The translations under genes and the position numbers were made by a program. A DNA stretch of 64,000 nt from Bog-473 sp963791995 (GTDB lineage: Bacteria; Actinomycetota; Acidimicrobiia; Acidimicrobiales; RAAP-2): positions 18,256 through 82,255 of the forward strand of contig CAWBUQ010000012.1 of NCBI GenBank assembly GCA_963791995.1, given 5' to 3'. Position 1 is the first letter of the stretch; every line of letters begins with the position of its first letter. This document shows, one piece after another, positions 47,729 to 58,428 of this stretch. Under the pieces are notes generated by a model that did no database searches, was not told the origin of the DNA, and saw only the letters and a list, made by a program, of their open reading frames with translations.

Positions 47729-47756
47729 CCCGGCCGAGGACTAGTCCTCGGCCGGG
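47729..47756 (+). terminator. 28-bp perfect palindrome, likely terminator
   Basis: Each 14-base arm (CCCGGCCGAGGACT) pairs perfectly with the other, with no spacer. It follows the small membrane gene by 28 bases. There is no T-tract, as is frequent for actinobacterial terminators; a bidirectional terminator or a protein site are both possible. Confidence 0.55.
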
Positions 47757-48055
47757 GATCGCACGCCTCCGCCTTGATGACGCGTGTGATAGGAGTCGGA
47801 CGCCTTCGTGGCCGTCGGATGGCGGCGCCGGTGGCAGGCGGATCAGCGGGACTCGGTACCTGACTGCGATATCAGTTGCGCCCGGTGAGGGCCATCGACA
47901 CTCGGCGGCACGGATCATCGGCTCGTAGCCCCGCACCGGGCCCGGTCCTCCACTCAGGGCGCTCCTGTGGCCGAGCGGCCTGGACTCCCCCTACCTCTTT
48001 GGCAAGCGCAGCCGAACCTGGTTGAAACGGAAGTGCCCCGCCTGGAAGAGAGGAC
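47757..48055. other. No gene seen
   Basis: Spacer between two small genes; only shadow frames. Confidence 0.4.
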
Positions 48056-48250
48056 ATGGCCCGCGTCGACGGCCTCGGGTACCGGCGTAAGTCAGAAGGT
48101 GCTGTGGCGCTCTTGATCGCCGCGGGGGTCGTCGTCTGGGGTGGTGCCACCCTGCTGATCGACGCCTGGATGCGAGAGCGCCGCCGTCGTCCTATTCTTG
48201 GCGGGCGCCTGGCTCCGTACCAACGGTCATCGGTCGCTGACAAGGCGTGA
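48056..48250 (+). CDS. Small membrane protein, unknown
   Basis: The 64-residue product starts at ATG 48056 behind AGAGGA. One hydrophobic helix (GAVALLIAAGVVVWGGATLL) is followed by a strongly basic stretch (RERRRRP). A single-pass, positive-inside peptide is likely. No family is recognised. Confidence 0.5.
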   Translation: MARVDGLGYRRKSEGAVALLIAAGVVVWGGATLLIDAWMRERRRRPILGGRLAPYQRSSVADKA

Positions 48251-48364
48251 CACTGGGTCGACCGCCGGAGGTGAGCGAGGGGCTACGGTTTGCTCCCGCG
48301 TCGGCACTCGTCAGAGTGAGGAGCCTTCTTCTCCTCCTATGGCCTCAAGGTGCCTCGACGGAAC

Positions 48365-48653
48365 TCAGATGACCTCTGGTTTCCTTGCCGACCCCCAGGG
48401 GGGGACGGTGCCGGTGGCCGCCTCCCAGCCAAAGACGGCGACGCGGGCGCTCACCACCTTGGCGATGCCGAGGCCGATACCGGCCGCGGCCGCCCACAGC
48501 AAGGCGTCGGGCCAGGAGAACCGGGCCTTGGTGGGGTCGAACGGCGAAGCGGCGGCTGCGTCCTTGCGGATGATCGTGTACGCGGTCCTCATCGAGCTTC
48601 CGGGCGAGCAGCCCGCCGAGCATGCCCGTGATGGTGAAGACCAGCTTCCACAT
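48365..48653 (-). CDS. DUF4235 membrane protein, one frameshift
   Basis: The ~95-residue protein begins MWKLVFTITGMLGGLLARKL (ATG 48653) with a glycine-rich membrane helix. After a one-base insertion near 48593 (AAGCTCGATG instead of AAGCTGATG) it continues RTAYTIIRKD, PFDPTKARFSWPDALLWAAA and GIAKVVSARVAVFGWEAATG. This is the usual DUF4235 pattern: two membrane segments and the ending WEAATG. The family is widespread in actinobacteria and uncharacterised. Confidence 0.75.
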
Positions 48654-48716
48654 CCGCGCGCGGCCGATCATCTCGGGCGCCGTCGCATGGTCACGGCCAG
48701 AATCTACCATCGACAC

Positions 48717-49540
48717 GATTAGCGGGAATGGGTAGCTGACGAGGCCCAGGACTGGCTACGTCGCCGAAGGGTGAGTTGGCCGGCCAGCGTGGGTTGCAGT
48801 TGATGTCCTTCGCGGTGACGGTCCACCTGGACGAGACCGGGGACGCCTTCGTGTGGTCGGGAGACCGCGGGACCGTGCCCGTTTCTGGGTGGCCGAGTGC
48901 CTTTGCTCCCACCAGCCATCGTCGATTCGACGCAATGGGTGATCCGAGTCTCGCGTGGGCCGCGGGTGGGAGACTTCCTTATGGCCGACTGGTCGACTTG
49001 GTTTTCCCCAATCGTGGGAGCCGTCGCCGGTGGGGCATCGCCGTCGGGGCGTCAGCGCTAATGTCTCGCCGCGAGCGATAGGGGACGGAGCGACGGGCGA
49101 CAGGCTGGCCCCATTCCCGACCGATGTGTTTGACGGGGCCAAGGCTTCCCTGACGGGTTACCTCAATCGATTACCGACGACGTGTACAACGCCGAAAGGT
49201 CGATTGCCAGGTTCAACGCAATCGTGGCCTTGAAGGCAGGCGGAGCGAGTGCCAGGGAGGGAGACCTGACCGGGCTCTTGGACTCCAGGCTGAATGAGGT
49301 CGAGGGCTATGTCGGTACCGCATGGGGTCCCTTGAGAGGCATCTCCACCTAGGGCCGGCGGTCGCCGAAGCCCGGGGCCGCGGCGACCGTCCCCGAGCGG
49401 ACGTGACGGCCCGGTGGCGTGAAGGTGGACGACCGCTCATTGTGTCTGACATGGCGGCCCCAGCCGGGATCGGCCCGGCAAGCGTGCGCACCTATCGCCT
49501 CCGCGGCGCCGCCCCCGCGGCGCTGCCAGTTCGAGCCGAC
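48717..49540. other. Gene remnants, none intact
   Basis: A plus-strand frame ending at TAG 49350-49352 reads as good protein (SITDDVYNAERSIARFNAIV, then LLDSRLNEVEGYVGTAWGPL), but a stop cuts it upstream at about 49130. A membrane-type start (ADWSTWFSPIVGAVAGG, ATG near 48981) lies upstream in another frame. Together they may be one frameshifted small membrane-anchored protein at about 48981-49352. No family is recognised. Confidence 0.35.
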
Positions 49541-50143
49541 CTACAATGGGTGGAAGATCAGCTCGCGGTTAACCACTTCGCCGAACTCGACGCCCCGCGT
49601 CTCGGCCGAGGCCCGCCGCTCGTCGGCCCTGGCGGTCGCCGTCTGCAGAGACTCGTCATCAGCCCAGATGGTGCCGACCACTCCCTCGCCGCTGCTGCGG
49701 TTGATCATCTGGCGGACCGATTGGAAGCCCGGGGTGGCCATGATGTCGGGAAGCACGGTCGACTGGAAGAACGCCAGGTTGTCCTCGACGCTGGCCGGGT
49801 CCATCTTGACCCGCCGGATCTGCAGCTTCGAACCTGGCGTGGGCGGATTCGGGCCGACTTCCGCGACGGTCTGCTCGTACCGCTCGACGGTCTGGGTGCT
49901 GCCACCGAAGGCCGCCACGGCCTCCCGGCGGACCTTCTCCACCATGCTCTCGCTGGCGTCAAGGTCCTCTTGGGTTTCCCACAGGGTCAAAACGCCCAAG
50001 ATCCCGGCGGCACGATCCCCGTTGGCGGTCAAGCCCCGGTAACCCCTCTGTTGCTGTAGCTGGGGCACCACCTGGTCGCGAAGGTGTTCGACGCCTTCGT
50101 CGATCGTGGTGGCCCCAGTCACGGTGGTGATCCGTGCGTGCAT
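49541..50143 (-). CDS. Double antibiotic-biosynthesis-monooxygenase-like domain protein
   Basis: The 200-residue protein starts at ATG 50143, behind AAGGAGGT. Two repeats of a ferredoxin-like dimeric barrel are visible: residues 1-80 (VEHLRDQVVPQLQQQRGYRG, ILGVLTLWETQEDLDASESM) and 105-200 (NLAFFQSTVLPDIMATPGFQ, VVGTIWADDESLQTATARAD). It follows the FAD oxidoreductase by 38 bases and is probably co-transcribed, acting on the same small molecule or as an electron-independent oxygenase. Confidence 0.75.
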   Translation of the reverse strand: MHARITTVTGATTIDEGVEHLRDQVVPQLQQQRGYRGLTANGDRAAGILGVLTLWETQEDLDASESMVEKVRREAVAAFGGSTQTVERYEQTVAEVGPNPPTPGSKLQIRRVKMDPASVEDNLAFFQSTVLPDIMATPGFQSVRQMINRSSGEGVVGTIWADDESLQTATARADERRASAETRGVEFGEVVNRELIFHPL

Positions 50144-50181
50144 GACTACCTCCTTGCGGTTACCGACAGCCCGCTTCGTGG

Positions 50182-51560
50182 TCAGCCGGACGGTGGGATG
50201 TTCTGGTTGAGATGGAACAGGTTGTCGGGGTCGTAGGTGCGCTTGATGGCCACCAGCCGGTCGTAGTTGCCCTTGTAGTTGTCCCGGATCCGGGACCGGT
50301 CGTCGTCGTCCATGAAGTTGATGTAGCCGCCCGGCTCGGAGTGCGGGGCGGTGGCCGCGTAGTAGTCCCGGACCCACTGGATGCGGTCGGCGTCGACGGC
50401 CGGGTCGGACCACGAGGCCAGGATCACGGTGGCGAAGTTGGCGTCGCGGTAGGCGAAGGCGGTCTCGTCGGCGGCGACGCGATGGCAGGCGCCGTTGATG
50501 GGGTAGAGGTGCATGGTGGCGCTGACCTCGGGCACTTTGGGCCCGTGGGCCAGGTGCGGCTTCGATGGCGGCGTCGGTCAGCTCGGTCACGAAGTTGCCC
50601 TTCCAGTAGGCCCGGATCCCCTTGGGGTAGAGGGCATCGAACGCCGAGTTCAACGCCGGGTAGGGCATCGGTCCCACCATCTCGGCCACCACCGGGGCCA
50701 GGTCCCGGAACGGCTTCATGGCGTTCTCGCCCTGATCGAGCGGCCCGGACCAGTGGACCACGGCCAGACAGAACGTGTCGCCGTGGCGGTCCTCGGGGAT
50801 GAACGGCAAGGGCGGGGCGATCTGGAAGGCCGGGAAACAGCCGTAGGCCTCGGGGGCGTCTTTGATGAAGTCCCGGTAGAAGCGCAACAGGTTGCCGGCC
50901 TGGTCGAGCTCGTAGAAGAACAACCCCACGTAGACGTCGTTGACCGGGTGCAACTGGAACTCGAAGGAGGTGACCACCCCGAAGTTGCCGCCGCCGCCTC
51001 GCAGCGCCCAGAACAGGTCCTCGTTCTGCTCGGGCGCTGGCCGTTCGGACCTGACCGTCGGCGGTGACCACCTCGGCCGAGAGCAGGTTGTCGAGGCTCA
51101 GCCCGTAGCCCCGGGCCAGATGGCCGATCCCGCCGCCCAGGGTGAGCCCGGCGACACCGGTGGTGGAAATGATCCCACCGGTGGTGGCCAGCCCGTAGGC
51201 GTGGGTGGCGTAGTTGAAATCACCCCAGGTGGCCCCACCCCCGGTCGGGCGGTCCGGGCCGCCGGGTCCACGTGTACGTACCTCATCAGCGACAGGTCGA
51301 TGACCACCCCGCCGTCGTTGGTGCCGAAACCGGGGGCGCTGTGCCCGCCGCCCTTGACCGACAAATCCAGTCCGGCGTCGCGGGCGAAGTTCACCGCCCC
51401 GATCACATCCGCGGCCTGCTCGGCTCTGACGATCACCTCCGGGCGCTTGTCGAACATGCCGTTGTGGACGGCCCGGGCCTCGTCATAGCCCGGGATCCGA
51501 GGAGGTCAGGACCGGCGCCCGCACCTCCGCTCGCAACTGCTCGATGGTTGGCTTGGTCAT
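50182..51560 (-). CDS. FAD-linked oxidoreductase (berberine-bridge type), frame changes
   Basis: The ~460-residue enzyme starts at ATG 51560 behind TAGGAGGA. The PCMH-type FAD domain shows RPEVIVRAEQAADVIGAVNF, the flavinylation His region LSVKGGGHSAPGFG and GGVVIDLSLMRYVHVD. The middle, in another frame, has FEFQLHPVNDVYVGLFFYEL and FPAFQIAPPLPFIPEDRHGD. The C-terminal BBE motif reads YKGNYDRLVAIKRTYDPDNL and FHLNQNIPP. Shifts lie near 51230, 51040 and 50540. The second flavin-linking Cys is not evident. Substrates of such oxidases are sugars or alkaloid-like molecules. Confidence 0.85.
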
Positions 51561-53364
51561 CTCGTCCTCCTAAAGCCCCTGCACCTGATGATTCCGAGCG
51601 AAGCATGGCCCCCCACCCCAACCCTCGCCTCCGAGCGTAACAGCGACCGATCACCGTCCTGCTTGATCCAGCACAAAATCGTCCCTTGAGCGAGATGTGT
51701 TCGAAGAGACCGTAACGTCCCGGCATCTGACCGGCCGTCCCCAAGTTGTCGATAAGTCCGCAACACCGCCCCGGTGGCCCCGAGATCGGCCCCTCGAGAT
51801 AGGCGTCAGCCGATCGCGACCCTCGGCTGCGGCACGGCGCCGGGATCAGCGGTCCAAGATCACCCGAGGGCGAAGAACCGACCTCACCCGCCGGGGGACG
51901 GCTCGGCTTGGTCCTGGTCGACGAACCTGGCCGACGAGTGGGGCACAGCGCGTCTCGCCGAAAGCAAGCAGGTGTGGTTCCGCCTCAATGCAACTAACTG
52001 GTCCAAACCGCAGCGCCCGCCGCTGCTACACGGACAACATGGACCGCGTACGACACGATTCGGGACGCTATGCGCTCGCCATCCCTGGCCCATGGGAGAA
52101 CCCGGTTCCGCCGTCGACCGGCTGAGCGAATTCACTCGCCGTGGCCGCCGGGCGAGCGCCTGCTCATAACGCGACTTTGGCAGTCCTCGCAACAGCACAC
52201 TCGGTGCTTCGCCTCCTGGCGCGGATCCGGGACGAAGGCCTGCCTGCCCATCCCGCGTGTCAGTCTCATAACGCAGGCGCGACTTGATAGCTCGGACCGG
52301 CAACCACATTGAACGGGCGGGATCGGACGTGGTCCTTGCCATTTTTCGCCTCGAAGACGACAGTCCGTCTCGCGCCCTGCGCCAAGCCTTGAAGATCGCC
52401 TACGCCAAAAGTGCTTGTCACCGACGGCTCGCACCGCTGAGAGCCATGTCCACGGCGCCAACCGCGGGATCCGGGCCAACGTCCACTTCTGTGCCGGCGG
52501 TTTCGCGCCGGACCCGAACCACGAGGACCGCCAACTAATCCAACGGCTCGACGCCACGGATGGAGTGACCATCAAGCGCTATCAGCACTTCGACCTCCAG
52601 ACAAGCAGCCGAGTCACCGGACGCTGCCGACACGGCTTCCCCGGCGCACTAGCCACTATAGGATGAACAGGTAGCACCCAAGTCCGGCCGGTTATCCCCA
52701 CCTCAGAAACCATCCACCCACCTCGACCTAGGTTCGGCTTGAAGAGGTTCCGGGGCTACTCAAGCATTCGAAGCGACGTTGGTCTCAGAGCGGCCGTGTC
52801 GAAGATCGGTAGCAGGAAAACGTCAAGGTCATCCTGCCCTGGTGGGGCTCGTCCAGGATGCTGACGAATGCCGCTACCGTCGAGCCCATGCTGCTCAGGT
52901 CGCTTCGCAACCTGTTCCATCGCTCATCGGAGGCCGCAATGGCGCCAGGGTGGACCGACGAGGAGATCCGAGACCTGCGGGGTAACCTCGAACCACACAA
53001 GCCCCCGCCGAGGACGGCCCCTCCGCCCAGTGACTCACCCCTGTCATAAAGCCGAGGGGCAGCCTGGGCGCGCTCGAACACATCGAGATGGGCGCGAGCC
53101 ACTAGAGAGGCGTGGTCGGTCCATGGGTCGGAGATCAGCGCAGCACGGTCAGGCGGGATGGCCGGGGTCGAGGTCGCCCAGTGCGTTGAAGCCGGGCGAG
53201 AAGCCGTGGTGCCGACATTCGGCCCCGACGGGAGCAAGCAGGGGTAGCGGCCGCAACAGAACGAAGACTTGATCAGGACTGCCGGGGCGTAGGTCGCGGG
53301 GCGCCCCCCTGGAGGGATGGAGTGCTCAGAGCGAGGGCTGGGAGCGTGGTGCTACAACCGCCGG
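51561..53364. other. 1.8 kb without a recognised gene
   Basis: Many short frames exist. One at about 52870-53049 (LLRSLRNLFHRSSEAAMAPG and WTDEEIRDLRGNL) and one at about 52510-52665 (EDRQLIQRLDATDGVTIKRY) look mildly protein-like, but none has a clear start, family or length. This may be decayed DNA next to the Tn3 remnant. Confidence 0.35.
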
Positions 53365-55090
53365 ATGCCTGTGGAGTTCCTCTCCGATGAGCAGGCCCGC
53401 CGGTATGGTCGCTACCAAGGCGATCCCAACCCGGACCAGCTGGAACGGTTCTTCACATTCGGTGATCCGAGCTGATCGACATCGCTCGCCGGCGAAGCGA
53501 CGCAAATCGGTTGGGTTACGCCGTGCAGCTTGGGACCGTCCGGTTCCTGGGCTGCTTCGTCGATATCCCCGAGGTACCGGGTCCCGTCGTTCATCACGTC
53601 GCCTCGGGCTGGGCGTGGAGCCGGAGGTGTTCGAGGCCTACTCGAGCTCGGCGAGCCGCTTTCCTCGCGCGGTCATGATCCGCAAGCGATACGGTTACAC
53701 GTCTTTCGGCGAGAGCCCTGGTCGGTGGCGTTTCCTGCGCTGGCTGTTCGAGCGGGTGTGGACAGGTGACGACTGCCCGAGTGTGCTGGTCGACCTGGCC
53801 ACTTACTGGCTGGTCGAGAACCGGGTGCTTCCTGGCGGGCATCACCACGCTGACCCGCCTGATCGCCGGGGTGCGGGACCGAGCCCGGCGGCGTGCCTGG
53901 CAGGCAGCGGGCGGCCAGCTCGGACCCGGCGACGTCGCCCGGCTCGAGCGTCTCGTCAAAGTCGACCATAGTGGGGCCTCGATGCTCCAGCGCCTTCGCC
54001 GGGCGCCTGCCAAGCCGACCATCGACGGCTTGTTGGAGACGCTGGAGCGCCTGGGGGAGGTACAGGCGCTCGCCGGTCCTCGCCGCCTGGATCTGAGCAG
54101 GGTTCCTGCGGGACGGCTGCGGGCGCTGGCTCAGGACGCGGCGACGGTCAAGGCCCAGAGGGTCGCCCGGCAGACGCCTGCTGGCCGGGTCGCGACGCTG
54201 GCGGCGTTCACCGAACGTCTTGTTCGGGAGGCGCACGACGACACGGTCGACGTGTTCTTGGTCGTCACCCAGGACCTGGTCTCGCGAACGGAGCGGGCCA
54301 TTCAGCGGGGCCGTCTGGCGACGCTCGATCGGCTTGATGCCGCCAGCCACCTCCTGCGGCAGGTCGCGGTCGTGATTCTGGACGCCGACGTTGCCGACCC
54401 CGAAGTCCGGGCCCGGGTCTTCAGGTCGGTCGCTCCCGACGAGCTTCGGCCGGCCGTCGACACGGTCGAGGGAACCGCGGCTTCCAGCGGTCCCCAAGGA
54501 ACGGCTCGGCGCCTGCTCAACCGCTACCCGCACGTGCGCCGGTTTCTTCCCGCCCTGTTGAAGCGGCTACGGCTCTCGGCGACGACGGCCGGCCATCCCG
54601 TCATAGCGGCAGTCGAGCACCTTGGTCGGGTCGAGCGTGGCCTGGCCGACATCGCTGACGCACCGCTCGAGGTGATCACCGACGGGTGGCGACCCCTCGC
54701 TTTGACCGCTGCCGGCGAGATCCACCCGCGGGGCCACACCCTCTGCGTCGTCGATCGGCTCCGTCTTGCCATCAAGCGCAGGGAGGTTTGGTGCCCCGAT
54801 GCTGACCGTTGGGGCGATCCTCGTCGACTGCTGCTGACTAGCGCCGAGTGGCGCCGCCATGCCCCCGGTGTGCGACGATCCCTCGACCTGCCGTCCCGCC
54901 CGTCCGCCTATCTGGCCCGGCTCGGCGCCGAGCTCGACGCCGCCTACCGGCGCGCCGCCGAGGTGATCGAGCGCGACCCGTCGGTGTCGGTCGAAGCTGA
55001 CGGTGAGCGTGACCGGGTCCATGTCAGCCGCCTCGATGCCGTCGAGGAGCCCGAGAGCGTGCCCAAGCTGCGAGCCGCCGTGCGGGCGTC
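53365..55090 (+). pseudogene. tnpA: Tn3-family transposase, C-terminus lost
   Basis: From ATG 53365 the protein reads PVEFLSDEQARRYGRYQGDP, then (frames changing near 53460 and 53590) LGVEPEVFEAYSSSASRFPR and RKRYGYTSFGESPGRWRFLR. This is the DUF4158 N-domain of Tn3 transposases. The long frame from about 53840 covers ITTLTRLIAGVRDRARRRAW up to the pre-catalytic region (DLPSRPSAYLARLGAELDAA). The DDE catalytic domain should follow but is replaced at about 55090 by monooxygenase sequence. It is inactive. No 38-bp Tn3 inverted repeat or resolvase was found. Confidence 0.82.
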
Positions 55091-55091
55091 G

Positions 55092-56059
55092 CCGGTCAAG
55101 GACTCCTCACCAGCGGGGAGGGCGGCGGTATCGCCGCCTGTGGCCTGGCCACCAACGCCGGGCCGCTACAGGCCGATCTGGTGGTCGACTGCGGTGGACC
55201 CCGAAGCCAGCTGCCGGCCTGGATCGAACGCGCCGGCGGCATCCGACCGGCCGAAGATGCCGCCGAGTACCGCATCGCCTATTGGACGCAATGGTTCCAC
55301 CTCCGCCCGGAAGCCACCATGCCCACCCTGTTAGGACCGCCGGCGGTGGAGATCGGCCCCGTCGAGCTGCTTCGCGTTCCCGCCGACAACGGATGGTTCT
55401 CCATCACCGTGGTGGCTGCCGCCGAAGACGCCCGCTTCCGGGTTCTAGCCGACCAGCAGCGACTGCTCGCATTCCTCGCCGCCTTGCCGCTCACGGCTGA
55501 CTGGGTCCATCCGACCGTCGCTCGGCCCAGGGGCGGCGTGCAGCCCGTGTTCCCCATCGTCGATCAGCGACGCCGGTTCGGGACCGACGGCCGCTCCTGC
55601 GCGGCCCGCCTGGTGGCCGTCGGGGACTCACTGGCGGCGTCCAACCCCAGCCTGGCCCAGGGCACGTCCTTCGCCCTCATGCAGGCCGTGGCCCTGCGTG
55701 ACCTCTTACGGGCAGACGACCACGTCAGCACCATCCACGAGCGATACCAGCACTGGACCGAAACGACATTCGAGCCGTGGTGGCAGTCCACAATCGCCGC
55801 CGACCAGGCCCACCTGGCCCGCATGCGCGCCGCCGCCGGAAATGATCGGATCCCACCCGATCCGGGCTTTATGTTCCAACACGCCGCCATGCACGACCCC
55901 GACCTGTGGCGAGTCGCTCTACGCGTCCGCATGGTCCTCGACCACCCCCAAGACCTCCTGGCCGCTCCAGAACTCCAAAACCGTGTCGCAGCCACCCTCG
56001 CCCGCGTCGGCCCACCCAACAGCACAGATATGGATTTCAACCGCCTGCTCGCCGCCTGA
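55092..56059 (+). pseudogene. FAD-dependent monooxygenase, N-terminus lost
   Basis: The frame from about 55092 reads QGLLTSGEGGGIAACGLATN, LVVDCGGPRSQLPAWIERAG and later the second FAD motif AARLVAVGDSLAASNPSLAQ (GDS/GD-type). It ends in a helical C-terminus (FQHAAMHDPDLWRVALRVRM) at TGA 56059. About 320 residues remain, and the N-terminal GxGxxG Rossmann motif is missing because the Tn3 remnant is joined here. The Tn3 insertion and a deletion across its edge explain the junction. Confidence 0.8.
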
Positions 56060-56368
56060 GCACGACCAGGCGGCCGGCAGCCGGGATCAGGTACTCCCAG
56101 GTAGTCATGTCTCCATCCCGGCTGGTGCCACGCTCAGATGTCACCAGAAGGAAGATCCGCTGGACATCAGCGAAGTCTGGGCGAGATGGACGCCCGCGAA
56201 TGACATTGACGCGGCTGGGGGAATGACGTGAAAGCCGAACATGGTCCGCCTCTCGATCTCCGGAGCCTCGGGATCGAGTTGTGATCGCCTCCGCGTCGGG
56301 ACGGACCATCGGTCTGCAGATCGCCCACCCAGGAAGTACAAACTGATCAAGCTACCGAGGAGGAACCT
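56060..56368. other. No gene seen
   Basis: Spacer of mixed composition; a GAGGAGG at 56356-56362 serves the next gene. Confidence 0.4.
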
Positions 56369-56713
56369 GTGACCAACCCGCTGACGGCGACCGGGGCTCG
56401 CCCTGACTGCTCCATCTGCATCCGCGTAGCCGAGACCTACACCGCGGCGGCCCTCGCTGCCTTCGACAGCGCGGCCGAGCTGTTCGTTGGCGCCGCCCGC
56501 AGCCTTGTCGCCCGTAGCGAGGAAGCCCACCCGCCTGGCCGGACGGTCGGCGCAGCGCCGAACGAAGAACGCCAGGCCCAACTAGCAGACTGGTACGCCA
56601 GGAGCGCGGACTGCAGCTCCCGGATTGCCGCCATCTGGGCTGAGCGGGCCACCACGCATGTCGTCGGCGAGCACGACCTCTACCTTGAGGGACTGCCCAG
56701 GGGAAGGTCATGA
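56369..56713 (+). CDS. Hypothetical alanine-rich helical protein
   Basis: The 114-residue product starts at GTG 56369, 6 bases after GAGGAGG. It is soluble and helical: ICIRVAETYTAAALAAFDSA, ELFVGAARSLVARSEEAHPP, RQAQLADWYARSADCSSRIA. Cysteines at 14, 17 and 82 may be structural. No family is recognised. The strong ribosome-binding site makes it likely real. Confidence 0.6.
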   Translation: MTNPLTATGARPDCSICIRVAETYTAAALAAFDSAAELFVGAARSLVARSEEAHPPGRTVGAAPNEERQAQLADWYARSADCSSRIAAIWAERATTHVVGEHDLYLEGLPRGRS

Positions 56714-57030
56714 CGGCCCCTGCCGCTACGGCAACCATCGGGCACGGTCGTGGGCGCACGTGATGGCGCAGTGCGCCATAACGTAAGCCCAGGATGTCGG
56801 GGCTCCTTTATTGAACGGGGGCTGCGGGCTCCGAGCCGTTATGCTGCGGTCCTGCCGGACTGGCGACGGAGGGACGATGGGGCAGGCTCTCTCCAGCTGC
56901 GGCGCGAACGAGAAGATGGCGCGGTGCGGAGGTCACTGAGGTGCCCGTCCGGGCCAGAGCCGGCACGGCTGGACCGCCTACTGGAAATGCAACTTGAGCT
57001 GATGGTGAACTGCCGCCAGGGCAAGTCGAT
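56714..57030. other. No gene supported
   Basis: A short frame at about 56810-57034 contains RLDRLLEMQLELMVNCRQG, which looks helical, but it lacks a clear start. Confidence 0.3.
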
Positions 57031-58020
57031 CTAGTCGATGAGCCCAAGCGCTCGGGCCCGGCTGGCTGCCTCAGCCCGGCTGTGAACCCCCAGCTTCCTG
57101 TAGACGCGCTGGGCTCGTTCCTTTGCCGCCGATCGAGAGATCCCGAGATTGTCGGCGATGACCGAAAACGTTAACGGTGTCGGTAGGTAACGGAGGACCC
57201 GCGCCTCGGCCATGGTGATCGACGCGGCTTTGAGGGTGGCGGCAGCTTCTGCCAGGGCGTCGGCGGCTGTCTGGTCGGCTTCGGTGACGGCGGCGTCGTC
57301 GGCGGCGAGGGCTTCGGCCGCTGCTTCGTCGGCTGCGGCCACGATGAGGCCGGCCGCGGCCAGGGCCTCGACGGCCTCGTGAGCGGCGGTCTCTTCCACC
57401 AGGCCTGCGGTGATAAGTGCTCGGATGGCCTCCGCGGCGGCCGCCGCCCGGATCGCTGCGGAGGCTGCGACCGCCTCGGCCGCCTCGCTAGCGGCCGCCA
57501 TGGCCCGCAAGGTGGCGTCAGCTTCGGCGGCGTGAGCGGCGGCAATCACCCGAGCCGCCTCCTCCATGGCTGCCACCTCGGCCCCGATGACCAACTCCGT
57601 CTCGGCCGTAAGAAACCCCTCGCTTATGAACCTGCCCCCCGTCTCGGCGATGGCGTCGAAAAGCGGCTGGGCCCAGCGGTGCTCCAGGAGGAGGAACGCC
57701 AGCGCCGTATCGGGCAGCATCGATTCGGTCAGCGTCCAGGCGTCCGTCCGGTCGAAACCCCAGGAGCGGCCGCCCACGGGCCGACTGGCGGGACCAGCAG
57801 CATCAACAGGGAGAATGCTCGCCAGCAGTTCGCCGAAGTCCTCGTCGTCGCCGACCGACAACCGCTGGATCGTGCCATCCGGGTTTTTCGCGACGATCAG
57901 CAGGTCGAGCAGGCGCAGCATTCCCCGGCCCTGAAGTCGATCGACCTCAGCCAGGACTCGCCCCCGGAACTCGGCGCCGGGACCGAAGCTGACTGCGATC
58001 ACCTGCAACGGTCCGGTCAT
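57031..58020 (-). CDS. DUF6325-like domain, alanine-rich helix and LuxR-type HTH
   Basis: This intact 329-residue protein starts at ATG 58020 behind GGGAGGGG. Residues 1-125 resemble DUF1269/DUF6325 stress-type domains (LQVIAVSFGPGAEFRGRVLA, LRLLDLLIVAKNPDGTI, LLEHRWAQPLFDAIAETGGR). Residues 145-265 are almost only Ala, Glu and Asp in helical heptad-like repeats (AEADATLRAMAAASEAAEAV). The C-terminal 60 residues are a LuxR/GerE HTH (TFSVIADNLGISRSAAKERA, then QRVYRKLGVHSRAEAASRAR). The combination suggests a sensor-type domain joined by a coiled coil to DNA binding. The target is unknown. Confidence 0.8.
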   Translation of the reverse strand: MTGPLQVIAVSFGPGAEFRGRVLAEVDRLQGRGMLRLLDLLIVAKNPDGTIQRLSVGDDEDFGELLASILPVDAAGPASRPVGGRSWGFDRTDAWTLTESMLPDTALAFLLLEHRWAQPLFDAIAETGGRFISEGFLTAETELVIGAEVAAMEEAARVIAAAHAAEADATLRAMAAASEAAEAVAASAAIRAAAAAEAIRALITAGLVEETAAHEAVEALAAAGLIVAAADEAAAEALAADDAAVTEADQTAADALAEAAATLKAASITMAEARVLRYLPTPLTFSVIADNLGISRSAAKERAQRVYRKLGVHSRAEAASRARALGLID

Positions 58021-58137
58021 GGTCGCCCCTCCCCGTGGTCCAGGAACGAACTGTAGTGGGCGGGCGACATCGGAATCTTCCGATGTCGCCCACCCCCATT
58101 TTCGGATCCCTAAAGTTGATGGCGACCGCCGGCCCAC

Positions 58138-58290
58138 GAGGCGAAGGCGGCCCGCAGGACCGGCTTGGTCAAGTGTTCGAGGCGGAGCACCCCAGCACCG
58201 ACGGTGTCGATGCGCCGGGCGACGCCCTCGACGTCGGCCCGATAAGCGGCCAGCGTCCGAGGCGACGGCTTGGAGCGCCGAGCTGGAACA
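58138..58290 (-). pseudogene. Integrase N-terminal scrap (copy of 46925-47080)
   Basis: These 150 bases match the region encoding the core-binding domain of the intact integrase at 46146-47144, at about 85% identity by eye (gaggcgaagg, gtgtcga-gcgccgggcga, cgacgtcggcccgata-gcggccag). Nothing else of the gene is here. It is a relic of a related element. Confidence 0.75.
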
Positions 58291-58428
58291 TATCAGGGAC
58301 GCCAGTATCGCGAAAGAGTTCCCGGCGAGGCGACGAAGCATTCAGAGGCAGATCCCCCTTTCGCACAACGCTACGCCTCGGATCGATGATCTGAAGACGG
58401 CGAGATGTCGCCGGTATCGGAGGTTCGC

